From contig NZ_QPII01000013.1 of NCBI RefSeq assembly GCF_003336675.1, positions 62,568-126,567 of the forward strand: a stretch of DNA of 64,000 nucleotides, read 5' to 3'. The notes below the pieces were generated by a model that saw only the letters and a program-made list of their open reading frames with translations, was not told the origin of the DNA and did not search any database. Made by a program: the position numbers and the translations under genes. Shown here one piece after another: positions 35,201 through 44,217 of the stretch (position 1 is the first letter of the stretch; every line of letters starts with the position of its first letter). The DNA comes from Billgrantia montanilacus. Lineage in GTDB: Bacteria > Pseudomonadota > Gammaproteobacteria > Pseudomonadales > Halomonadaceae.

Positions 35201-36318
35201 ATGCGACGTCCGGCATGAGGCGCGAAGACCCGGTTCTGCTCGGCGTTGGAGAGCCGCGCATAGAGCGGCAGTATCTCGGTGCCCTTGAAGTCGGCGCGCC
35301 GCAGGGTATCCGCCGCCTCACGGATTTCACGCTCCCCGGGCAGGAAGATCAGGATATCCCGGGGACCATGGAACCAGCGCTTCTCGCGTTCGACCGACTC
35401 GATCTCTTCCACCGCATGGAGGATGCCCTCCTGCAGCGTTCGGTCGGCCTCGTCTTCGGCGTCACGCACCAGGGGCCGATAGCGCACCTCCACCGGATAG
35501 GTGCGGCCCGAAACCTCCACCACCGGTGCCGGCCTTGGCTCGCCATCCTCACCGGGCAGGGAGAAATGCGCGGCGAAACGCTCCACATCGATGGTCGCCG
35601 AGGTGATGATCACCTTGAGATCGCGACGACGTGACAGCAGCCGTTTCAGATAGCCGAGCAGGAAGTCGATATTGAGGCTGCGCTCGTGAGCCTCGTCGAT
35701 GATGATCGCTTCGTAGCGGGTGAGATCCGGGTCATGGCGCGTTTCGGCCAGCAGGATACCGTCGGTCATCAGCTTGATCAGGGTGTCGTCGCTGGTTTCG
35801 TCGGTGAAGCGCACCTGGTACCCCACCTGTCCGCCCAGGGGCACGGCCATTTCCTCGGCGAGCCGCGTCGCCACGGAGCGTGCCGCCAGCCGACGCGGCT
35901 GGGTATGGCCGACCAGGCCGCGACGCCCCAGGCCCAGCTCCAGGCAGAGTTTGGGCAGCTGGGTGGTCTTGCCGGACCCCGTCTCCCCTGCCACCACCAC
36001 CACCTGGTGTTCGCGCAAGGCGGCAAGAATGTCGTCGCGACGCTCGACCACCGGCAGGGATTCGGGATAGGCCAGCGTCACCGGCATTGCCGCACGCTGT
36101 GCAACCAGCGCGGACGAACGCTCGACGGCTCGACCGGCCTCGGCGACCCCCCGGTCGGCCGGCTTGCCCTCTTTCAGGCGCCGACCCAGCCCGTCGAGCC
36201 GACGTCCGAGCCCGGCACGGTCACGCAGCATGACAGCATCGAGCGCCCGATAGAGGCGGTCGAGTTCGTTGTGTTCCGGGGCAGTGGCGGCAGAACCTGG
36301 ACGGGTTGCGGTGGTCAC
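32287..36318 (-). CDS. hrpA: DEAH-box ATP-dependent RNA helicase HrpA
   Basis: The protein is about 1343 residues from GTG 36318, which has GAGGA close upstream; a TTG 15 bases earlier is possible. Helicase motifs are in order: GETGSGKTTQLPK (I), DEAHERSLNIDFLLGYL (II), SAT (III), then QRKGRCGRVAEGVC (VI), followed by HA2, OB and the HrpA-specific C-terminal domains. Length matches E. coli HrpA (1300). It unwinds RNA and rescues stalled or colliding ribosomes. It is followed by the KAS III gene at 113 bases and preceded by the fadD terminator. Confidence 0.95.
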   Translation of the reverse strand: MTTATRPGSAATAPEHNELDRLYRALDAVMLRDRAGLGRRLDGLGRRLKEGKPADRGVAEAGRAVERSSALVAQRAAMPVTLAYPESLPVVERRDDILAALREHQVVVVAGETGSGKTTQLPKLCLELGLGRRGLVGHTQPRRLAARSVATRLAEEMAVPLGGQVGYQVRFTDETSDDTLIKLMTDGILLAETRHDPDLTRYEAIIIDEAHERSLNIDFLLGYLKRLLSRRRDLKVIITSATIDVERFAAHFSLPGEDGEPRPAPVVEVSGRTYPVEVRYRPLVRDAEDEADRTLQEGILHAVEEIESVEREKRWFHGPRDILIFLPGEREIREAADTLRRADFKGTEILPLYARLSNAEQNRVFAPHAGRRIVLATNVAETSLTVPGIRYVIDPGLVRISRYSYKSKIQRLPVEPISQASADQRKGRCGRVAEGVCIRLYDEEDFLSRPGFTDPEIRRTNLASVILSMLSLKLGDIEDFPFVDPPDARFIKDGFRLLFELGAVDQANRLTPLGRKLSRLPIDPRLARMVLAGAEQGGLREVLVVVSALAVQDPRDRPADKREAADQAHRRWQDPDSDFVALLNLWHGFEAARDEFSGNRLRRWCKEHYLNYLRLREWHDTFRQLRQLLREMEIEVPPPTRTTHEVEDEQARERAHRESAVQLHKALLPGLLSHLGLLTENREYLGARNRKFFIHPGSGLARKSPKWLMAFELVETSKLFARTVARIEPQWIEPLADHLVKRTHSDPHWEMKRAQVVANEQVTLFGLPIVSGRKVHYGPIAPGEARELFLRRALVEGEFRTRGDFFDHNRALVEEVEGLEDRVRKRDILVDEETLFAFYDARIPADIHNGKGFEHWRRQAERDDPDILKFDREALLAREAEEITQEQYPDELMLNGVRYPLSYRFEPGAPDDGVTLTVPAAMLPQLPLARLEWLVPGLLRDKCIALLKSLPKSLRRQVVPIPDWVDAALEAMVPDDIPLTEALGEFLRRKTGARVHPDDWRTEQVEPHLIMNLKVVDHEGKTLGEGRDARALERRFEAAAGEGARALAAEASAAEAVTDLPVEALPPSRVTTQAGIRVEAFPALVPDGEIFRVELFDHPGKAEQAHRTGVARLAMARLPEQVKAIERLSGLHTCALLFAKVGSKRQLNEDVVEAVFTQVLATSPLPRSREELETRLSRCAAGLLPHAETLVATLQASLEGHLAVTKALKGNLSLALALVYSDIKAQMQRLVHPGFVGEAGEWLFEYPRYMEAALLRLEKAPRERMRDQMHMQMVQDLEARLAARRESQRRGGHEDPELVEFGWWIEELRVSLFAQQLGTRMPVSTKRLERRWAELTGARPAGG

Positions 36319-36337
36319 GGCATCCTCGCGCAAATGG

Positions 36338-36376
36338 AAAAAACCTGCCCGCTCCGGAGAGGCCGGAACGGGCAGG
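36338..36376 (-). terminator. intrinsic terminator of fadD
   Basis: On the minus strand CCTGCCCG pairs with CGGGCAGG, with an inner CCGG/CCGG pairing, and is followed by a run of six T. It lies 60 bases beyond the fadD stop, just before hrpA. Confidence 0.85.
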
Positions 36377-36435
36377 TCATTGTAACGCTCAGCGGCGGGT
36401 CGCGCCTAATGGCACCTGGCGGCGACCCGGGTGGG

Positions 36436-38118
36436 TCAGGCCTTCTGTTCTCCCTGCTCTTCGTCGCGCAGCTGGCGACGCAGCACCTTGCCGACGTTGG
36501 TCTTCGGCAGCTCATCGCGGAATTCCACGAACCTGGGCACCTTGTAAGCCGCCAGCTCCTTCTTGCACCAGTCGCGCAGGCTCTGCTCGTCGAGGCTCTC
36601 GTCCCTGGCGACCACGAACAGCTTGACCGCCTCGCCGCTGCTCTCGTCAGGCACGCCGACGGCTGCCGACTCGACGATGCCGGGGTGTGTCGCCACAACA
36701 TCCTCGATCTCGTTGGGATAGACGTTGAAACCCGACACCAGGATCATGTCCTTCTTGCGGTCGACGATCTTGATGAAGCCATCTTCCTGCAACACGGCGA
36801 TGTCACCGGTGGAAAACCAGCCATCGTCGCTCAGCACCTTGGCGGTCTCCTCGTCGAGGTTCCAATACCCCTTCATCACCTGCGGACCCTTGACGCACAG
36901 TTCACCCGGTTCTCCGAGCGGCAGGTCGTTGCCGTCGACATCCACGACCTTGACCGAGGTACCGGCCACCGGCTTGCCGATGGTGCCGAGCTGAATGTCG
37001 TCGACCGGGTTGAAGCTGACAACCGGAGAGGTCTCTGTGAGCCCGTACCCTTCGGCGATATCGCAACCCGTGACCTCCTTCCAGCGCTGAGCCGAAGCCT
37101 TGGTCAGCGCCATGCCACCGGAAATGGTCAGGTGCAGGCGCGAGAAGTCGAGACTGCGAAAGTCATCACGGTTGCACAGGGCATTGAACAGCGTGTTCAG
37201 CCCAATGAAGGCCGTGAACTTGATGCTCTTCAGTTCCTTGACGAAGTTGTCCAGATCGCGAGGATTGGTGATCAGGATCGAGTGGTTGCCGGTTTTCATC
37301 AGGAACAGGCAATTCACGGTAAAGGTATAGATGTGGTAGACCGGCAGCGGCGCGATCACCACCTCCTTGCCCTCGTCCAGGCCTGGGCCTATGGCCGCTT
37401 CCGCCTGCAGCATGTTGGCCACCAGGTTGCAGTGGGTCAGCATGGTGCCCTTGGGCATGCCGGTGGTACCGCCGGTGTATTGCAGCGCCGCGATATCGTC
37501 CAGTTCGCGCTCGACTTCGCGATGATTGCGCGAAGCACCGTCCTTCAGCGCCTTGCGGAACGGCACCGCCATGGGCAATGAGTAGGACGGCACCATCTTC
37601 TTGACATACTTGACCACGGCATTGATCAGGAAGCGCTTGGGGAAACCGTGCAGGTCGCCAAGCTCGGTGACCAGCACATGCTCGATATCGGTGCGGTCGA
37701 GCACCTTCTCGAGCTTGTCCGCCATGTTGGCGAGAATGAGGATTGCCTTGGCACCGGAATCCTTGAACTGGTGGGCCATCTCGCGCTCGGTATAGAGCGG
37801 GTTGGTATTGACCACCACCAGACCGGCACGCATGGCGCCGAATACCGCCACCGGGAATTGCAGCACATTAGGCAGCTGGATGGCGATGCGGTCTCCCGGC
37901 TGCAGCCCGGTTTCATGCTGTAGCCAGGCGGCAAAGTGTCCGGAGAGCTTGTCCAGTTCGGCGAAGGTGAGGGTCTGCCCCATGCAGGTGAAGGCGGGGT
38001 TATCGGCGAAGCGTTTCACCGCCTCATGGAAGACATCCATGAGCGACCGGTAATTTTCCATCCCCTTCAGCTCGGGTCCAGTCAGAATCTGGGCATTGGC
38101 GTGCTCACTCATCAACAT
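36436..38118 (-). CDS. fadD: long-chain fatty-acid-CoA ligase FadD
   Basis: The 560-residue enzyme activates long-chain fatty acids to acyl-CoA at the inner membrane. The phosphate-binding loop YTGGTTGMPKG, the adenylate motif EGYGLTETSPV, the hinge GWFSTGDIAV and DRKKDMILVSGFNVYPNEIED (FACS signature), and the C-terminal Lys in PKTNVGKVLRR are all present. The start could be MLMSEH or MSEH six bases later. A weak PsrA-like dyad lies about 110-130 bases upstream. It stands alone, with its own terminator. Confidence 0.93.
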   Translation of the reverse strand: MLMSEHANAQILTGPELKGMENYRSLMDVFHEAVKRFADNPAFTCMGQTLTFAELDKLSGHFAAWLQHETGLQPGDRIAIQLPNVLQFPVAVFGAMRAGLVVVNTNPLYTEREMAHQFKDSGAKAILILANMADKLEKVLDRTDIEHVLVTELGDLHGFPKRFLINAVVKYVKKMVPSYSLPMAVPFRKALKDGASRNHREVERELDDIAALQYTGGTTGMPKGTMLTHCNLVANMLQAEAAIGPGLDEGKEVVIAPLPVYHIYTFTVNCLFLMKTGNHSILITNPRDLDNFVKELKSIKFTAFIGLNTLFNALCNRDDFRSLDFSRLHLTISGGMALTKASAQRWKEVTGCDIAEGYGLTETSPVVSFNPVDDIQLGTIGKPVAGTSVKVVDVDGNDLPLGEPGELCVKGPQVMKGYWNLDEETAKVLSDDGWFSTGDIAVLQEDGFIKIVDRKKDMILVSGFNVYPNEIEDVVATHPGIVESAAVGVPDESSGEAVKLFVVARDESLDEQSLRDWCKKELAAYKVPRFVEFRDELPKTNVGKVLRRQLRDEEQGEQKA

Positions 38119-38228
38119 TATCTCCGCAGCATCGTCGACGTCGGTCGCTCACCATCGAGCATCGACCGTTTTTATTGTGGCCAGGCGGCTAAGATATACC
38201 AGGCGCCACACCACTGTAAAACAGTCGA

Positions 38229-38246
38229 TTGAAACAGACGTTCAAG
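38229..38246. promoter_or_regulatory. weak PsrA-like site upstream of fadD
   Basis: TTGAAACAGACGTTCAAG is an imperfect dyad of TTGAAAC and GTTCAAG arms with a 4-base spacer, 111 bases upstream of fadD. The GAAAC-N4 half fits the PsrA pattern but the other half is degenerate. Confidence 0.35.
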
Positions 38247-38316
38247 TCCAGGCCATCCGTCCCTTTGGCAAGCTGCTGTCTCCAAAGCTGGGCAAAAACC
38301 GCCAAAAAGGCAAATA

Positions 38317-38336
38317 GGGGCTTCCACGCTAGCCCC
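38317..38336 (-). terminator. possible terminator of the amidotransferase gene
   Basis: GGGGCT and AGCCCC pair around an 8-base loop, 25 bases beyond the stop of the minus-strand gene. Read on that strand the stem is followed by T-rich sequence and a second small hairpin with T5 runs. Confidence 0.4.
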
Positions 38337-38360
38337 CGACCCTGCCGTCAGTCGACCACC

Positions 38361-39149
38361 TCACCAGGGGCCGAAGCGGGCCTCGATCTTGCCATGACGC
38401 CAGACCAGAAGCTCACCCGGCTGCATTCGCACCCACTCCTCATTACAGGTCAGTGGCTCGGTGGCCACCACCGATACGACGTCTGCAATGGTGGTGTGTT
38501 CGGCAAAGTTCACCGTCAGTTCGGCATCGGAAAGCTCGGCCTTGCCGAAGGGTGCACGCCGAGTGATATGGGCAAGCTTGGTGGAGCAGTAGGTGTAAAG
38601 ATACTCACCGTCTGCCAACAGCAAGTTGAACACGCCCAGGCTGCGCAGCCGCTCACAGAGCGCATGCAGCCATTGCCAGAGCGCTATAGACTCGCCATGC
38701 GGCGGGGCGTCGGGGAAACGGTGGCGCAGTTCAGCCAACAGCCAGCAGAAGGCATGCTCACTGTCGGTATCGCCCACCGGACGGTAGAAACTGAGCGGCA
38801 GAGCCTGCCAGCCCTCGAGCTGACCGTTATGAGCATAGCACCAGGTACGTCCCCACATTTCCCGCGTGAAGGGGTGGGTATTGGCCAGGCGCACTTCTCC
38901 CACGTTTGCCTGGCGAATATGGCTGATGGCGATGTGAGACTTGATCGGGTAATCGGTGATCAGCCGAGCGATCGGCGAGCGAATCGAGGGGTGCGGATCG
39001 CGAAAGTCGCGATAACCTCCCGCTTCGTAGAACGCGATACCCCAGCCATCCCGATGCGGTCCAGTGCCGCCGCCACGGTGCAGAAAGCCGGTAAAGCTGA
39101 AACAGATATCCGTGGGCACGTTGGCACTCATACCCAACAACTCACACAT
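38361..39149 (-). CDS. class II glutamine amidotransferase (YafJ type)
   Basis: The 262-residue protein begins MCELLGM, so the Ntn nucleophile Cys 2 is in place; GGTGPHRDGWGIAFYE and WCYAHNGQLEG are the glutamine-binding blocks. It releases ammonia from glutamine or a gamma-glutamyl compound. It lacks a synthetase domain, as in YafJ/EgtC-like proteins, so the acceptor is unknown. Its start overlaps the 3' end of the upstream vWA gene by eight bases. Confidence 0.85.
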   Translation of the reverse strand: MCELLGMSANVPTDICFSFTGFLHRGGGTGPHRDGWGIAFYEAGGYRDFRDPHPSIRSPIARLITDYPIKSHIAISHIRQANVGEVRLANTHPFTREMWGRTWCYAHNGQLEGWQALPLSFYRPVGDTDSEHAFCWLLAELRHRFPDAPPHGESIALWQWLHALCERLRSLGVFNLLLADGEYLYTYCSTKLAHITRRAPFGKAELSDAELTVNFAEHTTIADVVSVVATEPLTCNEEWVRMQPGELLVWRHGKIEARFGPW

Positions 39150-41019
39150 GCGGCTCCTCCCGTTGCGTCGTCGTGAAGCGTCGACGCCCGCGCCGCTGCT
39201 GGCGCCGCCAGATCAGACCCAGCAACAACAGCACCACAGCGACCAGCAATACCAGCCCCCAGATACGTGGATCCTGCCTGCCGGCCTCGAGCTGTCGGTC
39301 CAGCATGGGCCGCCAGTCGTCCCATTGGCTCTGGGCCAGACGCGGGAGTCGCTCCACGAGGGTGAGGAGCCGATCCATGCTGCCGGGTTGCGAGACGGGA
39401 GCGCGCGCTTCACGCACTGGATCCAGCTCTTCATGGAAGCGCTCGATACCCAGCACTGCAGGGCCTTCAGCCTGGTCGATCGCGGTCTCGCCCTGGGGGA
39501 AAAGCAACAGCCTGGGCAGGCGCAGCTCACGTGTTTCACCGTCGAGCGTGACCTCTGCTCGCAACAGCAATGGCTGACTTAGCCCGGGATCCAGCGCCGG
39601 CAGCTCGATCATCCAGCGCCGTGACACCAGCGGCTCGGCGTCCAATCGAGCCCCCTGCAGCTGCCCATGCAGACGCGTATTGTCGTGATCCAGCAACGGA
39701 TGTTCGGCCGTCAACACGACGCGTTCGGCCTCCTCCTCGTGACGCGCCGCGATGGCCGGCAGGACGTTGACCGCTTGAATCCGCTGGCGCCGGAAGCCCT
39801 GTCCCTCGGCTCGAATCACCAGTTGGGCCGTTCCCGTCAGCGCAGGTGCCGGCAAGGTACCGGTGAAGCGCTCCTCCGCCTGCTCGAGCACCACCGCCGA
39901 CTGGGTCGAACCCGTGTCGTCATGCAATGAGACGGTCATCTCCAGATGCGCTGGCAGCGCATCCTGGTTGACAGTCTCCCCTTCATGGGTCAGCCAGGCT
40001 TCGAGTGGCACGTCGAAACCCAGGTAGAGCGAGCCGGGAATGCCACTGGTCTGCAGGCTCAGCGGTGAGGCGATGGTGATCCGGCTATCCTTGTCCACTC
40101 CCCCTTCGAGCCGCCACTGCCCAGGCATGGGGTTCGGGACCTGCACCAGATCATAGCGCGACTCGCTTCGCCAGGTGGCGCCCGCGGGTGGAGATTCCGC
40201 CGTGAATCGACTGCCATCCGGACCGATCAGAACCGGAGGCGACCCTTCGCGATCGTCAGACTCATCCTTCCCGTCGTGAAACAGCAGGGCAGTGAAGCCA
40301 TCGAGGCCAGGCTCGACGAGAAATTGATCGTCGGTCAGAGGCAGGCGATCGCTGGGGAAGATGCGATCGAAGATATTGAGGAACGCGCCCAGCAGGGCGT
40401 CCGGGCTCTCGACCGGGGCCGACAGGCCGCCGGTCTGCTGGGACAGGCGCTCCACCAGGTCCAGGTCGGCCTCGTCAGAGAACGCAATGGCATGAATCGC
40501 GACGTCCCCGGCGGCCAGGCGGGGGCCGAGTGACTCCAGCAATGTCCGGCGGGAGACATCGTCGACGCCCGGCTTGGCACCGAGCCTCGGGGACAGGTCG
40601 ATCACTCCATCGGTCAGCAGCACCAGATGGCGATGGCCATCGGTTTCGGGAGCCGCCGCGTCACGAATGGCGGACTCGATGTCGGTGAACTGCTGATACT
40701 CCACCAGCCGGGGCGCCAGCGACATCGCCTGTTCTCGCCAGGCGGAAGTCACCGGCCCCTGGGGCAGCGGATTCTCGACGCGCTCACCGAAGGTCCAGAC
40801 GCCGGCTCTCGCCCCGCTGGGCAGCAAGGCCACCAGCAGCTCCAGCGCCTCCGCGGCCAGCTGCTCCGGATCGTTATGGCGCATGCTGCCGGAAACGTCG
40901 ATGATCACCCTGACGTCCGGCCGCTCCTCCAGAGGGGCCGCAGGAAGGCTACCCGACAGCAACGCTGGAACCAGCAGCACTGCCAGCCAAAGCCAACTCT
41001 TATGCAACACCCTCCCCAT
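39142..41019 (-). CDS. membrane-anchored von Willebrand factor A domain protein
   Basis: The 625-residue protein has an N-terminal signal peptide (WLWLAVLLVPALLSGSLPAA), a vWA domain with the metal site DVSGSMR and VLLTDGVIDLSPR (about 35-230), a long beta-rich region, and a C-terminal membrane helix (VLLVAVVLLLLGLIW) followed by an Arg-rich cytoplasmic tail. This layout matches the TIGR03503-type proteins of gammaproteobacteria, whose role is unknown. It sits between a small membrane protein and the amidotransferase with short or overlapping junctions, so the three probably form an operon. Confidence 0.75.
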   Translation of the reverse strand: MGRVLHKSWLWLAVLLVPALLSGSLPAAPLEERPDVRVIIDVSGSMRHNDPEQLAAEALELLVALLPSGARAGVWTFGERVENPLPQGPVTSAWREQAMSLAPRLVEYQQFTDIESAIRDAAAPETDGHRHLVLLTDGVIDLSPRLGAKPGVDDVSRRTLLESLGPRLAAGDVAIHAIAFSDEADLDLVERLSQQTGGLSAPVESPDALLGAFLNIFDRIFPSDRLPLTDDQFLVEPGLDGFTALLFHDGKDESDDREGSPPVLIGPDGSRFTAESPPAGATWRSESRYDLVQVPNPMPGQWRLEGGVDKDSRITIASPLSLQTSGIPGSLYLGFDVPLEAWLTHEGETVNQDALPAHLEMTVSLHDDTGSTQSAVVLEQAEERFTGTLPAPALTGTAQLVIRAEGQGFRRQRIQAVNVLPAIAARHEEEAERVVLTAEHPLLDHDNTRLHGQLQGARLDAEPLVSRRWMIELPALDPGLSQPLLLRAEVTLDGETRELRLPRLLLFPQGETAIDQAEGPAVLGIERFHEELDPVREARAPVSQPGSMDRLLTLVERLPRLAQSQWDDWRPMLDRQLEAGRQDPRIWGLVLLVAVVLLLLGLIWRRQQRRGRRRFTTTQREEPHV

Positions 41020-41028
41020 CGGGGCTCC

Positions 41029-41478
41029 CTAGCCGATCATCGGCTCACGGCGCTCGCGCGGCTCACGGGATTGTCCACCGTCGCGGCCATCACGCCCATT
41101 GTTATCGTCATCGTCGATGTGCATTTCGTCATCGGTCGGTCGCAGCATCCACCATTGCAGCAGCCCAACGGCGATTCCCAGCCCGGCGCCGGCCACCACC
41201 AGCAGAGCGGAAGACATCATCGCAGTCGCATTGCGCTCGAGAAAGGCCACGGTTGCCACTACCACGGCCGGTGCCATCCCGGTATAGAATTCGTCTTCCT
41301 CCACCAGTGGCAAGCGGAAACGCGTGGGCACCCAGAGTATCCCCGCCACCGCCCAGGTAAGAGGTAACCGCAACAGGCGCGGCAGGAAAGCCAGTCCCAG
41401 ATAGCCGGTGACGAGTATCACCAGCGACAAACCCAGATAGGTCAGCCATAGTAGGGACATCGAATCGGTCGTCAGCAT
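41029..41478 (-). CDS. small membrane protein of unknown function
   Basis: The 149-residue protein has four likely membrane segments (LGLSLVILVTGYLGLAFL; WAVAGILWVP; APAVVVATVAFL; ALLVVAGAGLGIAVGLL) and a charged C-terminal tail rich in Asp, Arg and Gly. No family is recognised. It precedes the vWA gene by nine bases and is divergent from the oligopeptidase. An internal start (MSLLWL) is possible. Confidence 0.6.
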   Translation of the reverse strand: MLTTDSMSLLWLTYLGLSLVILVTGYLGLAFLPRLLRLPLTWAVAGILWVPTRFRLPLVEEDEFYTGMAPAVVVATVAFLERNATAMMSSALLVVAGAGLGIAVGLLQWWMLRPTDDEMHIDDDDNNGRDGRDGGQSREPRERREPMIG

Positions 41479-41564
41479 CGATACCTCTTTATCAGCGCTA
41501 CGGTCGGCCGAGAGTCGGACCGCACAGGATGGAATTCGTTATTGAGTATGGTACACGCGACCCA

Positions 41565-43676
41565 ATGAAAGCACAGCCACCCCGTAACACCAGCGAAACG
41601 ACGTCAACCGACGAGCCCCCCTTTTCCCCCGTCACCCGCTTTCGCCGCGCCGAAGAGCCCGAGTGGCACTGGCTCGAGAATCGTGACGACCCGGACGTCA
41701 GCGCCTTTCTCGAGGCGGCCAACCAGGAATCCCGCGCCTGGATGATGCCCCTCGACGGCCTGGTGGAACGGCTTTACCACGGCCATCTGGCACGCCGGGA
41801 GCTTGCGGTTCATGGCCTGAAAACGGCACTGGACCACCACACCTACTGGAGCGAGACGGCGGCCGATGCCGACTATCCGGTCTGGTGGCGACATCCCAAT
41901 GGCCGCGAGCAGGAAGCCACCGCCTTTCTCGACTTGCATGCCAGGGCCGAACGGCAGCGATTCCTCGAGCTCGGCGACATGGCATTGTCACCGGACGAGC
42001 ACTGGCTTGCCTGGACCGAGGATATCAGCGGCGATGAGCGCTACACACTCTATATCAAGCACCTGCCCTACGGCGAACCGATTGCATTGCTCGATGATAT
42101 CGCCTCGGAGCTGAGCTGGGCCGAGGATAATCGCACGCTGCTTTTCACCCGGTTCGACGCGACCCAGCGTCCGGACAGCATCTGGCGGCTACCTCTCAGC
42201 CTGGAAGCCGGCGCCACTCCCCGGGCGGAAGAGCCAATATGCATGCTGCAGGAGTCGGACCCCGAGTTCTGGGTCGGCCTGGGCAAGACACGCTCACGCG
42301 AATGGCTGGTACTGGATAGCGCCTCCAAGGACACCAGTGAATGCTTTCTGGTCCCCGCCCGGGAGCCCGCTACCGTCCCTCGCTGCTTCCGCCCCCGGGA
42401 AAAAGGGGTGGAGTACGGCGTTGAGCATCGCCCCGGCCACTTCTACGTCCTGCATAATCGCGAGGCGCCGCACTTCCGCCTGGACAGGGTGGACGAAGCT
42501 CAGCCCGATGGCGTCTGGCAGCCGCTGGTTGAACATCGCGAGGAGGCAACGCTGGAGGGTGTCGATGCCTTCGCCTGGGGCCTGGTATTGACCGAGCGTG
42601 ACCATCACGAAGCGCAGGTTCACGTGCGCGTCATCGAACTTGACCCCCACCATACGGTCACCCTCGATGTCCGCCTGCCTCTGCCCGAATCGCCGTGTAG
42701 CCTGATGCTGGGAGACATGCCGCACTTCGCCAGCCGACGCCTGCGCTTGCGTGAGGAGTCCTTCGTCATGCCGGTGCGCTGGCTGGAGCACGACCTGGAT
42801 AGCGGCGAACGCCAGGTAGTGAAGACCCAGACGATCCATGGCGACCTGCAGCCCGACGCTCTCTCCTGCCAGCGGATCTGGGCCACGGCCCACGATGGCG
42901 AGCGCATTCCCGTCTCGGTGGTGATGCGTGCCGACCTTGTCGGTCATCCCCTTCCCACCCTGCTCTATGGCTACGGCGCCTACGGAGAGGTGCTCGATCC
43001 CTGGTTCTCGGTGGCCCGTCTCGAGTTGCTCAGTCGCGGCATGGCCTTCGCCGTTGCCCATGTTCGCGGTGGTGGCGACCGCGGCGAGCCCTGGTATCTC
43101 GCCGGCAAGATGGAGTACAAGGAGAACAGCTTCCGGGACTTCCTGGCGGCACGCAACGCCCTGGTCGATCAGGGCTTCAGCGATGGTGAGCGCATTGCAG
43201 CCTACGGCGCCAGCGCAGGCGGCCTGCTGGTCGGCGCCAGCCTCAACCTGGCCCCTGAGGCATTCTGCGCGGCCGTCCTCGACGTCCCTTTCGTCGATGT
43301 CCTGCGCACCATGGAGAACCCTGACCTGCCACTGACCACGGCCGAGTATACGGAGTGGGGCAACCCCGATACCCCGGACATGCGCCGGCACATTCGCAGC
43401 TACTCCCCCCTCGACAACCTCTCGGCCCTGCCCTATCCGGCTCTCTTCCTTCAGGGCAGCTGGCACGACTCCCGGGTGCCCTACTGGGAGCCTGCCAAGC
43501 TATACGCCCGCGTCACTGAACTCGGCTCGGCCCGCGGGCCAGTCCTGATGCGCACCGACATGGATGCCGGCCATGGCGGCGCTTCGGGCAGGTTCAAGGC
43601 CTGGCACGATAACGCCCGCCAGGACGCCTTTACCCTGTGGGCGCTGGGGCTCGCGTCCAGCGGCACAGCGGGGTGA
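41565..43676 (+). CDS. ptrB: prolyl oligopeptidase family, oligopeptidase B-like (S9A)
   Basis: The enzyme is 703 residues from ATG 41565; an ATG 36 bases earlier is possible but its extra residues look like promoter DNA. A beta-propeller N-terminal domain is followed by the alpha/beta hydrolase domain with the catalytic Ser in YGASAGGLLVGA, the Asp in DSRVPYWEPAK and the His in DAGHGGASG. Oligopeptidase B cleaves short peptides after Arg and Lys in the cytoplasm. It has no signal peptide. A GC-rich hairpin separates it from the convergent ycgN. Confidence 0.88.
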   Translation: MKAQPPRNTSETTSTDEPPFSPVTRFRRAEEPEWHWLENRDDPDVSAFLEAANQESRAWMMPLDGLVERLYHGHLARRELAVHGLKTALDHHTYWSETAADADYPVWWRHPNGREQEATAFLDLHARAERQRFLELGDMALSPDEHWLAWTEDISGDERYTLYIKHLPYGEPIALLDDIASELSWAEDNRTLLFTRFDATQRPDSIWRLPLSLEAGATPRAEEPICMLQESDPEFWVGLGKTRSREWLVLDSASKDTSECFLVPAREPATVPRCFRPREKGVEYGVEHRPGHFYVLHNREAPHFRLDRVDEAQPDGVWQPLVEHREEATLEGVDAFAWGLVLTERDHHEAQVHVRVIELDPHHTVTLDVRLPLPESPCSLMLGDMPHFASRRLRLREESFVMPVRWLEHDLDSGERQVVKTQTIHGDLQPDALSCQRIWATAHDGERIPVSVVMRADLVGHPLPTLLYGYGAYGEVLDPWFSVARLELLSRGMAFAVAHVRGGGDRGEPWYLAGKMEYKENSFRDFLAARNALVDQGFSDGERIAAYGASAGGLLVGASLNLAPEAFCAAVLDVPFVDVLRTMENPDLPLTTAEYTEWGNPDTPDMRRHIRSYSPLDNLSALPYPALFLQGSWHDSRVPYWEPAKLYARVTELGSARGPVLMRTDMDAGHGGASGRFKAWHDNARQDAFTLWALGLASSGTAG

Positions 43677-43685
43677 AACACGGCA

Positions 43686-43706
43686 GGCCCGGCTTGACGC
43701 CGGGCC
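43686..43706. terminator. hairpin between convergent ptrB and ycgN
   Basis: GGCCCGGC and GCCGGGCC form a perfect 8-base stem with a 5-base loop, 9 bases after the ptrB stop and 32 bases beyond the ycgN stop. It can end both transcripts; no T-run is seen. Confidence 0.55.
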
Positions 43707-43737
43707 CGCTGGCTCTCTGAGATGACACGACAGGCGA

Positions 43738-44187
43738 TCAGCCATCAATCGGCAGTATCGCAATGATATAGTCTTCCAGTTGCTCATCCGGCACATCCCG
43801 ATGAGAGACGGCAAAGCTGCGCACGCTGACCCCCTTGCGGTGGACGCGCTCCGGGTCCCCCGAGATGAGCGGATGCCAGGCCGCGAGCTTGCGCCCCTCG
43901 GCCACACGACGATAGGCGCAGGATCTGGGCAACCAGCGAAATTCGTCGATGCGCTCGGGCGTCAGCCGCGTACAATCCGGCACCCGGGCTTGACGGTTGG
44001 CGTAGTCGCTGCAGCGGCAACTATGGATATCGAGCAGCTCACAGGCCACGCCCAGGACGGCCAGGTCACCGGTGTCGTCGTCCTGGAACTTGAGCAAGCA
44101 GCACTGGCCGCAGCCGTCGCACAGGGCCTCCCACTCTTGCGCGGTGAGCTCCTCGAGCGGGTACTGCTCCCAGAATCGTTCACGCAT
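43738..44187 (-). CDS. ycgN: YcgN family cysteine-cluster protein (UPF0260)
   Basis: The 149-residue protein has the Cys pattern of the family: CDGCGQCCLLKF near residue 24 and a later CRCSDYANR...CTRL...CAYR. The clusters may bind a metal. GTG or ATG three bases apart could start it; GGAGG lies well placed for the ATG. Function is unknown. It follows ycgL at 30 bases on the same strand. Confidence 0.88.
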   Translation of the reverse strand: MRERFWEQYPLEELTAQEWEALCDGCGQCCLLKFQDDDTGDLAVLGVACELLDIHSCRCSDYANRQARVPDCTRLTPERIDEFRWLPRSCAYRRVAEGRKLAAWHPLISGDPERVHRKGVSVRSFAVSHRDVPDEQLEDYIIAILPIDG

Positions 44188-44217
44188 CACCGAGCCTCCC
44201 GGTTGGCGGCAGCATGC

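Noticed and set aside
34234..37581. Long plus-strand frames opposite hrpA and fadD
   Set aside because: They are shadows of two well-conserved genes; a Gln/His/Arg/Val-rich translation is typical of such shadows.
42294..43466. 390-codon minus-strand open frame
   Set aside because: It is antisense to the conserved hydrolase domain of oligopeptidase B and shows no family motif.
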